From an uncultured Bacteroidales bacterium (lineage in GTDB: Bacteria > Bacteroidota > Bacteroidia > Bacteroidales > UBA932): DNA of 5,769 nucleotides. Where the stretch lies: contig CAMEBJ010000086.1 in NCBI GenBank assembly GCA_945912085.1, positions 1 through 5,769 on the forward strand, given 5' to 3'. Both the position numbers and the translations under genes were made by a program. Below the pieces are notes generated by a model, which saw nothing but the letters and a program-made list of their open reading frames with translations, was not told the DNA's origin and did not search any database. Within the stretch, counting starts at the first letter, position 1, and the number at the start of each line of letters is the position of its first letter. Positions 1-5,769 of this stretch are shown here, in pieces.

Positions 1-1759
1 CGATTGTGACGGACTCTCCGAGACTCCATCTGGATCTGTCCCCAAGGCCCTCGTCAGTCCTGCATCCGGTTCCGGGAACGGCCGAAAGAGGGGCCGAGAA
101 GCAGATTTTTCCTCCGTTTTCACCTGCCTGGGGACCTACATCCACCAGCCAGTCGGCGGAGAGCATCGTCTCGGTGTCGTGCTCCACGACCATCACCGAG
201 TTGCCCTCGTCACGCAGGGCCTTGAGGGATGCTATGAGTTTGCGGTTGTCCCTCTGGTGAAGCCCGATGCTCGGCTCGTCGAGGATGTAGAGCACATTGA
301 CAAGCTTGGAACCAATCTGGGTTGCAAGCCTGATTCTCTGGCTTTCACCTCCGGATAGCGAGGCGGTCGCCCTGTCCAGCGAGAGATAGTCCAGACCGAC
401 GTTGATCAGGAATTCCACCCTGTCGCGAAGTTCCCTCAGGATGTCGCGGGCAATGGTCATCTCCCTGTCATCCAGAATGTTGTCGAGATTCCACAGCCAG
501 TCCTTCAGGTCGGAAATCTCAAGGGCGGCCACCTCGCTTATGGTCTTGCCTCCGATTCTGAAATACCCGGCCTCCTCCCTCAGCCTTGTGCCGTGGCAGA
601 CCGGGCAGGGAATTTTCTCGGTCACGTCTTCTATGACTCCTCCCCAGCTGGTCATCTCGGACATCCCGCCTTCACCGACCCTGAAGAGCTCGTCCGAGCC
701 ATAGACCAGGAGCGAGACAATATTTTCCGGAATCTCGGAAATGGGGTCGAAGAGGGAGAATCCGTATTTTCTTGCTATTGCCCTGATTATGTCGAACTTG
801 CGAGTCTCCCTGACTCTCCCGAGGGGGATGATGCCTCCGTCCGCGACGGATATGCTCCTGTCGGGAATGATTTTGTTTATGTCCAGGTCGGCAATCATTC
901 CCAGCCCCTTGCAATGCGGGCAGTAGCCCTGCGGGGAGTTGAAGGAGAAGGTGTGCGGTTGAGGTTCCGCTATGGAAATACCCGTGTCGGGACAGACAAG
1001 GTGCTTGGAGTAGTGGCTGATTTCCCCGGTCTCCAGGTCAAGGACTGCAAGCGAGCCCTTGCCGTAGTTCAATGCGGAACTGATGGATTCCCTCGTTCTT
1101 TTGACATCCTTGGCGGAGGGTTTCATCCTGTCCACAACCAGTTCTATGAAATGCGGCTTGTAGCGGTCCAGGGCCGTGATTCCGCTGAGTTCTATCAATT
1201 CTCCGTCAATCCTTGCCTGGGTGTATCCCCTTTTGCGGAGCTGCTCGAAAAGTTCCTTGTAATGACCCTTGCGGCCTGTCACCAGTGGGGCAAGCAGGTA
1301 GCATTTCCTGCCTTCATAGTTCTTTGTGACAAGGTCCACAATCTGTTCATCCGTGTACCGGACCATCACCCTGCCGGTGGCAGGGGAGCAGGCTTTCGAC
1401 GCCTTGGCGTACAAAAGCCTGAGGAAATCGTAGATTTCCGTGATGGTCCCCACTGTGGAGCGCGGATTGTTTCCAGTGGTTTTCTGCTCTATGGCAATAA
1501 TCGGACTCAGTCCCGTGATTCTCTCCACCTCTGGTTTCTCCAGAATCCCCATAAACTGTTTCGCGTAGGCCGACAGGGTGTCCATATACCTGCGCTGCCC
1601 CTCCGCGTAAATCGTGTCGAAGGCCAGCGAGGATTTCCCGCTTCCGCTCAGTCCGGTGACAACCACAAAGCGGTCACGGGGAATAGAGAGAGAGACATTC
1701 TTCAGATTGTGCGCCCTTGCTCCCTCTATTTCAATGTATTCGGTTTTCTTTTCCGCCAT
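1..1759 (-). CDS. uvrA: UvrA, excinuclease ABC subunit A (N-terminal 586 residues, cut by the left edge)
   Basis: UvrA is the cytoplasmic ABC-type ATPase dimer that finds bulky DNA lesions and loads UvrB in nucleotide excision repair. The minus-strand frame is open from the ATG at 1759 to base 2. Residues in order: Walker [10 protein letters not shown] at 36-44; the family block NNPRSTVGT at 97-105 with TEIYDFL just after; a UvrB-binding/insertion region roughly 115-400; the ABC signature LSGGESQRI at 468-476; Walker B with [12 protein letters not shown] at 493-504; the H-loop VVEHD at 524-528. UvrA proteins are usually about 940 residues, so the second ATPase half and the second zinc module lie beyond the edge. 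The first zinc module has C256, C280 and C283, but Thr259 stands where the second Cys is expected. Residues 553-586 after GENGGKI fit the family poorly, although the last few (ESVTI) resemble the usual SLTxxYL stretch. The start codon overlaps the stop of the upstream hydrolase gene, so it is probably read from that gene's promoter. Confidence 0.97.
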   Translation of the reverse strand, partial: MAEKKTEYIEIEGARAHNLKNVSLSIPRDRFVVVTGLSGSGKSSLAFDTIYAEGQRRYMDTLSAYAKQFMGILEKPEVERITGLSPIIAIEQKTTGNNPRSTVGTITEIYDFLRLLYAKASKACSPATGRVMVRYTDEQIVDLVTKNYEGRKCYLLAPLVTGRKGHYKELFEQLRKRGYTQARIDGELIELSGITALDRYKPHFIELVVDRMKPSAKDVKRTRESISSALNYGKGSLAVLDLETGEISHYSKHLVCPDTGISIAEPQPHTFSFNSPQGYCPHCKGLGMIADLDINKIIPDRSISVADGGIIPLGRVRETRKFDIIRAIARKYGFSLFDPISEIPENIVSLLVYGSDELFRVGEGGMSEMTSWGGVIEDVTEKIPCPVCHGTRLREEAGYFRIGGKTISEVAALEISDLKDWLWNLDNILDDREMTIARDILRELRDRVEFLINVGLDYLSLDRATASLSGGESQRIRLATQIGSKLVNVLYILDEPSIGLHQRDNRKLIASLKALRDEGNSVMVVEHDTETMLSADWLVDVGPQAGENGGKICFSAPLSAVPGTGCRTDEGLGDRSRWSLGESVTI

Positions 1760-2436
1760 CAGGCATCCTCCTCAAACGGCTCGTTGAACGGCTGCAGGAA
1801 AGGATTCTTCATCCTCTCGTCCGCAATGGTGGTCTGGTCCCCGTGCCCGGGAATCACGGTGATGTCCCCGTCCAGGGTCATCAGTTTTCCGAAAATTCCC
1901 TCCATCAGCGCATCATAATCTCCCCAGGGATTGTCTGTGCGCCCGATTGAGCCGGCGAAAAGAGTGTCTCCACTGAAAAGAATCCTCTCCTGTCTGTCCA
2001 GAAGGCAGACACCTCCCGGAGTGTGTCCCGGAGTCTCGAGGACTTCCCACCGGCTGACATTCTCTCCGCTTCCGAAGGTAATGACATCCCCCTCCCGGAG
2101 GTCTTCCGACGCAAATTCCTCAGGCAGGGGCATACCGAACCTTGAACAGAAGACACCGTTGTTTTCAAGAATCACCCTGTCTTTGGCATTCAGACTTGTA
2201 CATATACCGTAAATCCTTGAAAGATAAGCAACTCCATAGATGTGATCGAAGTGGGCGTGCGTCAGGACAATCCTCACGGGCCTGAGTCCCTGCGACCTGA
2301 TGAATCCGGTCAGGGCATCCCTCTCCTGAGGCGTCCTGCATCCGGGATCCACAATCACGGCTTCGAGCGAGTCGTTCCACGCCACGGTGCAACGCTCCCC
2401 GAACTCATTGAAGACAAAACATTTGATATGTAACAT
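1759..2436 (-). CDS. MBL-fold metallo-hydrolase, YcbL/glyoxalase II-like
   Basis: This is a 225-residue single-domain metallo-beta-lactamase-fold protein, probably a soluble cytoplasmic hydrolase with two bound metal ions. The metal ligands are all visible: THAHFDH at 59-65 (H60, H62, D64, H65), H138 in TPGHTPGG, D157 in [14 protein letters not shown], and H198 in PGHG. The combination [14 protein letters not shown] plus PGHG...TTI...E...NPFL is typical of the small glyoxalase II-like/YcbL group. That family includes thioester hydrolases acting on S-lactoylglutathione-like substrates, but the sequence alone does not identify the substrate. I place the start at the ATG at 2436 because residues 2-10 (LHIKCFVFN) match the usual beginning of this family. 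A TTG-initiated form from 2463 would add nine residues but would begin inside the predicted -7 box. The last base of the stop is the first base of the uvrA ATG, implying coupled translation. No signal peptide or membrane segment is seen. Confidence 0.93.
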   Translation of the reverse strand: MLHIKCFVFNEFGERCTVAWNDSLEAVIVDPGCRTPQERDALTGFIRSQGLRPVRIVLTHAHFDHIYGVAYLSRIYGICTSLNAKDRVILENNGVFCSRFGMPLPEEFASEDLREGDVITFGSGENVSRWEVLETPGHTPGGVCLLDRQERILFSGDTLFAGSIGRTDNPWGDYDALMEGIFGKLMTLDGDITVIPGHGDQTTIADERMKNPFLQPFNEPFEEDA

Positions 2437-2460
2437 CCCAAAAAAAATTTTACAGTATGG

Positions 2461-2468
2461 CAAAAATA
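2461..2468 (-). promoter_or_regulatory. Predicted -7 box for the hydrolase-uvrA operon
   Basis: The minus strand reads TATTTTTG here, an exact match to the Bacteroidota -7 consensus TAnnTTTG. It lies 24 bases upstream of the ATG at 2436, giving a short leader of about 20 bases. No TTTG-like -33 element is visible 19-21 bases further upstream, which is common because that element is weakly conserved. The identification rests on consensus match and position only. Confidence 0.55.
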
Positions 2469-2482
2469 CGAAAAAGAGTTCG

Positions 2483-2490
2483 TACTTTTG
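2483..2490 (+). promoter_or_regulatory. Predicted -7 box for the deoxynucleoside kinase gene
   Basis: The plus strand reads TACTTTTG, an exact match to the TAnnTTTG consensus. Transcription would begin near 2495-2500 and leave a leader of about 60 bases before the ATG at 2560. The expected -33 position falls on the opposite strand's -7 box and has no clear TTTG, so polymerase binding at one promoter would probably block the other. Confidence 0.55.
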
Positions 2491-2510
2491 CCTTCTATGT
2501 GAATATTTAG

Positions 2511-2532
2511 GTCTGCTTCTGAATATGCAGAC
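2511..2532 (+). promoter_or_regulatory. Small hairpin in the kinase mRNA leader
   Basis: GTCTGC (2511-2516) pairs perfectly with GCAGAC (2527-2532) around a ten-base loop. It lies within the predicted 5' leader, about 27 bases before the kinase ATG. The six-pair stem is short, no T-run follows it, and no known riboswitch is recognisable, so a regulatory role is only possible. The 3' arm overlaps the start of a seven-codon upstream reading frame. Confidence 0.3.
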
Positions 2533-2548
2533 GATTAACGAAATCTAA
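2525..2548 (+). other. Possible seven-codon upstream reading frame (MQTINEI)
   Basis: An ATG at 2525 opens a frame of seven codons ending in TAA at 2546-2548, eleven bases before the kinase start. Its ATG lies at the edge of the hairpin's 3' arm. No Shine-Dalgarno sequence is seen before it. A frame this short is expected often by chance, so this is recorded as a possible leader peptide, not a confident gene. Confidence 0.15.
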
Positions 2549-2559
2549 AAAACTAAATT

Positions 2560-3183
2560 ATGCATATCGCGATTGCAGGCAACATCGGCAGCGGCAAGAC
2601 GACCCTGACCAGGATGCTCGCCTCACATTACAACTGGACCCCGAAATACGAATCCGTGGACTACAACCCCTATCTTGCTGACTTCTACGAGGATATGGAA
2701 AGATGGTCGTTCAACCTTCAGGTTTATTTTCTCAACAAGAGGTTCAAGGACGTGGTTGACATCTCCAGATGCGACGAGGTAATCATCCAGGACAGGACCA
2801 TCTACGAGGATGCCCGGATTTTTGCCCCGAACCTTCACGGGATGGGCCTGATGAGCACCCGTGACTTCGAGAACTATTCCGACCTCTTCGACCTTATGAT
2901 GTCCCTCGTGAATCCTCCTGACCTGCTCATATATCTCCGCTCCTCAATCCCCAACCTCGTGAGCCAGATTCAGAAACGCGGTCGCGACTACGAGAAGAGC
3001 ATCAGAATCGACTACATCACCGGACTCAACGAAAGGTACGAGAACTGGATCAGGGACTACAAGCACAAACTCCTCATCATCGACGTGGACAGGATCAAAT
3101 TCGAGAACCGTCCCGAGGATTTCCAGGAAATCACCGACAAGATTGACGCGGAACTTTTCGGCCTTTTCCACGACCAGAAATAA
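2560..3183 (+). CDS. Deoxynucleoside kinase (dNK/dGK-dAK family)
   Basis: This 207-residue enzyme should transfer phosphate from ATP to the 5' hydroxyl of a deoxynucleoside, the first step of deoxynucleotide salvage in the cytoplasm. It shows the family pattern in order: P-loop GNIGSGKTT at 7-15; E31 where the catalytic acidic residue is expected; substrate-site residues around W49-Q54 (WSFNLQ); the DR(S/T) motif QDRTIYEDA at 77-85; YLRSS at 125-129; and the arginine-rich lid KRGRDYE at 139-145. Length is normal for bacterial dNKs (about 200-220). The sequence does not settle whether deoxyadenosine, deoxyguanosine or a pyrimidine nucleoside is preferred. The ATG at 2560 is chosen because MHIAIAGNIGSGKTT is the standard family beginning. 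It follows an A-rich leader with no clear Shine-Dalgarno site, as is usual in Bacteroidota. It is divergent from the hydrolase-uvrA pair and 63 bases upstream of the acyl-CoA ligase gene, possibly sharing a transcript with it. Confidence 0.95.
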   Translation: MHIAIAGNIGSGKTTLTRMLASHYNWTPKYESVDYNPYLADFYEDMERWSFNLQVYFLNKRFKDVVDISRCDEVIIQDRTIYEDARIFAPNLHGMGLMSTRDFENYSDLFDLMMSLVNPPDLLIYLRSSIPNLVSQIQKRGRDYEKSIRIDYITGLNERYENWIRDYKHKLLIIDVDRIKFENRPEDFQEITDKIDAELFGLFHDQK

Positions 3184-3246
3184 ATTCCCTTTACCGGAAA
3201 TCACAGGAGAAATTTTCAGAAATTGACAAAATAACACCGAAATACC

Positions 3247-5154
3247 ATGGCAGAAAGACTGACAATCATTGATTTCGTTGAGAAATACACGAGGCAGTTC
3301 GCCTCCAACACCTTCCTATGGGAAAAGAGAGACGGGAAGTGGGAACAGACAACCTATCAGCAGACAAGGGAGGAGGCCTGGCGCATAGGGGCGGGCCTTA
3401 TTGCGCTTGGCGTTGAAAAGGGAGACAAAATTGCCCTGCTCTCTGAAGGCCGCAACCTGTGGGTAACCGGCGAATTGGGAATCCTCTACGCAGGTGCCGT
3501 CAACGTGCCCCTTTCCATCAAACTTGAAGAGGCAAACGACCTGGTGTTCAGAATCAGGCATTCCGACGCCAAATACGTGATGACTTCCGCCACCCAGCTT
3601 CCGAAAATCAGAAAAATCCTGCCGGACACTCCCGCCGTTGAGAAAGTCATTCTCTTTGACGATGTTGCGGACAGACAGGAAAATGAAATATATATTGGCG
3701 ACCTGATGAAGGAAGGCGATGCTTTCCTGTCTTCCCGCAGGGAGGAGTTCGAGGCCCGCTTCAAATCTGTCGGCCCGGACGACTACGCCAACATCAGCTA
3801 CACCTCCGGAACGACGGCTGACCCGAAGGGTATTCTGCTGACTCACAGGAACTACACCGCAAACGTGGAACAGGCGCATTCCGTCATCGGAGTCACCCCT
3901 GAGGACAGGATGCTCATCATCCTCCCTCTGGACCATTGCTTTGCCCACGTTGCCGGATTCTACACGATGATGTCCTACGGAGCGTCAATCGGCACGGTCC
4001 CTCAGGGAAGAACCCCGATGGAGGCCCTCAGGAACATACCGATGAGCATCAAGGAACTCCAGCCGAACGTGATGCTTTCGGTTCCTGCCCTCGCAAAGAA
4101 TTTCAAGAAGAACATCGAGAGCGGAATCAAGGCAAAAGGCCCGAAGGTGGAGAAACTCTACAATTTCGCCCTTGACAACGCAATCAAGTACAACAAGGAA
4201 GGCTACAACAAGGGAGGCTTCCTGAACTGGTGGCGCAAGCCTCTGGTGCTCCTTTTCGACAAGCTCATCTTCAAGGCTGTCCGTCAGGGACTCGGTGGCA
4301 AGATGAAATTTTTCGTCGGTGGAGGAGCCCTTCTGGACATCGACCTCCAGAGGTACTACTATGCCATCGGAATCCCTATGTATCAGGGATATGGCCTCTC
4401 AGAGGCGACTCCTATCATCTCGGCCAACGCACCGGCCCGTCACATACTCGGCTCTTCCGGAAAGGTCGTTACCCCGATGGAAATCAGGATTATGGATGCC
4501 GATGGAAATGACCTGCCTTACGGCGAGAAGGGCGAAATCGTCATCAAGGGCGAGAACGTGATGGCCGGCTACTGGAAGAATCCGAAGTCCACAGCCGAAA
4601 CTGTGGTTGACGGATGGCTCCACACGGGAGATATGGGATATATGCGCGATGCCGAGATGCTCTATGTCGTGGGCCGCTTCAAATCCCTGCTCATCAGCGC
4701 CGACGGTGAAAAATACAGCCCGGAAGGCATTGAGGAGTCGCTCGTGGAAAATTCGAAATACATCGACCAGGTTGTCCTCCACAACAGTCAAGACCCTTAC
4801 ACCATCGCCCTGACTGTTCCGAACAAGGATGCCCTCAAGGCCTGGCTGAAGGAAGAGCATCCTGAAATGGACCCTGCATCCGAAGACGGCAGAAAGGCTA
4901 TGCTTCTCAGACTTCAGGATGAGTTCAATTCCTACCGCAAGGGAGGAAAGAATTTCGGGGCATTCCCTGAAAGATGGCTTCCTGCAGCAATATGCGTGCT
5001 TCCTGAGCCGTTCACGGAGAAGAACCATATGGTCAACAGCACGATGAAGATTGTGCGCGGCAAGGTCGAGAAGGCCTATGAGGACAGGATGGCGTATGCC
5101 TACACTCCTGAAGGTAAGGATATATGTAATCAGTTGAATATTAATAGTATCTAA
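3247..5154 (+). CDS. Long-chain fatty-acid-CoA ligase, FadD15-like (AMP-binding, ANL superfamily)
   Basis: This enzyme should activate a fatty acid with ATP to an acyl-adenylate and then form the CoA thioester, feeding phospholipid synthesis or other acyl use. The 635 residues match the full family length (about 600-650). Motifs in order: P-loop-like A3 YTSGTTADPKG at 185-195; A5 YGLSEAT at 382-388; A7 DGWLHTGD at 455-462, with D462 the ribose-binding aspartate; the hinge/A8 segment GRFKSLLISADGEKYSPEG at 476-494; and the A10 lysine K601 in NSTMKIVRGK. Two positions differ from the usual consensus: Ala191 replaces the common Gly of SGTTGxPKG, and Ser480 sits where many relatives have Asp in GRxKD. 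A Trp/Leu/Phe-rich stretch near 323-345 (LNWWRKPLVLLFDKLIF) fits the membrane-associated region of long-chain ligases. No signal peptide or transmembrane anchor is seen. The ATG at 3247 follows an A/T-rich leader and gives a standard N-terminus. The AraC-type gene begins 19 bases after its stop. Confidence 0.95.
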   Translation: MAERLTIIDFVEKYTRQFASNTFLWEKRDGKWEQTTYQQTREEAWRIGAGLIALGVEKGDKIALLSEGRNLWVTGELGILYAGAVNVPLSIKLEEANDLVFRIRHSDAKYVMTSATQLPKIRKILPDTPAVEKVILFDDVADRQENEIYIGDLMKEGDAFLSSRREEFEARFKSVGPDDYANISYTSGTTADPKGILLTHRNYTANVEQAHSVIGVTPEDRMLIILPLDHCFAHVAGFYTMMSYGASIGTVPQGRTPMEALRNIPMSIKELQPNVMLSVPALAKNFKKNIESGIKAKGPKVEKLYNFALDNAIKYNKEGYNKGGFLNWWRKPLVLLFDKLIFKAVRQGLGGKMKFFVGGGALLDIDLQRYYYAIGIPMYQGYGLSEATPIISANAPARHILGSSGKVVTPMEIRIMDADGNDLPYGEKGEIVIKGENVMAGYWKNPKSTAETVVDGWLHTGDMGYMRDAEMLYVVGRFKSLLISADGEKYSPEGIEESLVENSKYIDQVVLHNSQDPYTIALTVPNKDALKAWLKEEHPEMDPASEDGRKAMLLRLQDEFNSYRKGGKNFGAFPERWLPAAICVLPEPFTEKNHMVNSTMKIVRGKVEKAYEDRMAYAYTPEGKDICNQLNINSI

Positions 5155-5173
5155 AGGATATACAAACTCCGAA

Positions 5174-5769
5174 ATGACGGAAATAAGCATCGTTGATCTT
5201 GTGGGATGGGTTGATGTCCGGAGGAGAATATCTTCCGACAACGACTTTTGCATAATGGATTTCAAATACGGCGGGGAAAACAGCGAATTTGCCGGATTCC
5301 CCTGCCGGGTTGATGGCTTTGTTGCCATTTTCTGCATCAGCGGGGAATTTACCATAACCATCAATATGGATGAATATACCGTAAGGAAAGACACCCTTCT
5401 TCTGAACGTACCGAGCAATATCATCAACTCCGCGTCCTGCAGTCAGGAAAATCTTAAGGACTTGCATTTCATTTTGATGGCAATCTCGACGGATTATCTG
5501 ACAGGACTGAACATAGACGGCAGCAAGGTTCTTTCGGAAGGTATGCAGATAATGCAGGCACCTTCAATCGTGATGAACCATCAGGAGAAAGCCCTCGGGG
5601 AGTCTTATCTGATGCTTGCCGACAAGATAATGAAATATCCTTTCGAATACCGTCGGCAGAGTCTCAGGGGAGTGGTGTCGTCGCTGGCATATTTCATCGT
5701 GGATATGTGCGCAAAACGGCAGGAAGTTTCCCTTTCCCAGCCCTGGAAACCGGGTGCAAGGAACAGGAC
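5174..5769 (+). CDS. AraC-family transcriptional regulator, ligand-sensing part (cut by the right edge)
   Basis: The frame is open from the ATG at 5174 to the edge, giving 198 residues. VDGFVAIFCISGEFTITIN at 46-64, followed by DEYTVRKDTLLLNVPSNII at 66-84, matches the beta-rich cupin sensor domain of Bacteroidota AraC regulators. A helical segment (SLRGVVSSLAYFIVDMCAKR) then leads toward the expected DNA-binding domain. The fragment ends at GARNR, in the position where relatives pass into the two helix-turn-helix units, so the DNA-binding part is not visible and the family call is inferred from the sensor half. It should be a cytoplasmic regulator of about 290-300 residues. It starts 19 bases after the acyl-CoA ligase stop with no clear promoter between, so co-transcription is likely. 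An AAAGGA at 5153-5158 is too far from the ATG to be a convincing ribosome binding site. Its ligand and targets are unknown. Confidence 0.8.
   Translation, partial: MTEISIVDLVGWVDVRRRISSDNDFCIMDFKYGGENSEFAGFPCRVDGFVAIFCISGEFTITINMDEYTVRKDTLLLNVPSNIINSASCSQENLKDLHFILMAISTDYLTGLNIDGSKVLSEGMQIMQAPSIVMNHQEKALGESYLMLADKIMKYPFEYRRQSLRGVVSSLAYFIVDMCAKRQEVSLSQPWKPGARNR

Larger units (their letters stand above)
2459..2492. repeat. 14-base inverted repeat holding both divergent -7 boxes
   Basis: The left arm GGCAAAAATACGAA (2459-2472) and right arm TTCGTACTTTTGCC (2479-2492) are reverse complements at 13 of 14 positions, separated by the six bases AAAGAG. Each arm contains one predicted -7 box pointing outward. 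The symmetry could reflect back-to-back promoters sharing the same box and flanking bases (both read TTTTGCC), or an operator for a dimeric regulator that would cover both promoters. It does not look like a terminator: no T-run follows the repeat, and no gene reads into it. Confidence 0.7.

Noticed and set aside
593..1918. A 441-codon plus-strand open frame opposite uvrA
   Set aside because: It lies antisense to well-conserved UvrA motifs, resembles no family I know, and is the expected shadow of codon bias in the real gene. It also runs past the uvrA start into the hydrolase gene.
2437..2463. A nine-codon N-terminal extension of the hydrolase from a TTG at 2463
   Set aside because: The extension would start inside the predicted -7 box and lies upstream of the conserved family start ([10 protein letters not shown]).
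2497..2502. A start-stop ATGTGA in the kinase leader
   Set aside because: It is a six-base coincidence with no supporting ribosome binding site.
3184..3246. A promoter or terminator between the kinase and ligase genes
   Set aside because: These 63 bases contain a TTGACA-like run and a five-pair AATTT/AAATT hairpin, but no TAnnTTTG box and no strong stem followed by T's.
3316..3948. A 210-codon minus-strand open frame
   Set aside because: It is a shadow of the ligase N-terminal region. Its translation is low-complexity and matches no known family.
4399..5427. A 342-codon minus-strand open frame opposite the acyl-CoA ligase and the AraC-type gene
   Set aside because: It covers conserved A7-A10 ligase motifs on the other strand, crosses two real genes and has no recognisable domain.

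Overview
The window looks like chromosomal DNA from a member of the Bacteroidota, most likely the order Bacteroidales. Three things point there. The one clear intergenic region carries TAnnTTTG-type -7 promoter boxes. Translation starts sit behind A/T-rich leaders without a well-placed Shine-Dalgarno sequence. The protein variants (a UvrA with an altered first zinc site, a single-domain deoxynucleoside kinase, a FadD15-like acyl-CoA ligase, a cupin-type AraC regulator) resemble those I know from that phylum. The DNA has moderate G+C, and I cannot name a genus from it.

Left arm, minus strand (1-2436). A metallo-beta-lactamase-fold hydrolase is followed by the first 586 codons of uvrA, which runs off the left edge. 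The hydrolase stop and the uvrA start share one base (TGATG), so the two genes almost certainly form an operon with coupled translation. UvrA is the damage-recognition ATPase of nucleotide excision repair. The hydrolase is of the YcbL/glyoxalase II-like type and its substrate is unknown.

Centre (2437-2559). This 123-base divergent promoter region holds a near-perfect 14-base inverted repeat. Each arm contains an outward-facing -7 box, one for the hydrolase-uvrA operon and one for the kinase gene. The kinase leader also has a short hairpin and a seven-codon upstream reading frame.

Right arm, plus strand (2560-5769). A deoxynucleoside kinase (nucleoside salvage) comes first, then 63 bases later a 635-residue long-chain fatty-acid-CoA ligase, then 19 bases later the ligand-sensing part of an AraC-family regulator that runs off the right edge. 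The ligase and regulator are close enough to be co-transcribed. Whether the regulator controls the ligase cannot be told from this sequence.

The window is mostly ordinary housekeeping sequence. I found no mobile element, CRISPR array, tRNA, rRNA or defence system. The most distinctive item is the symmetrical divergent promoter.
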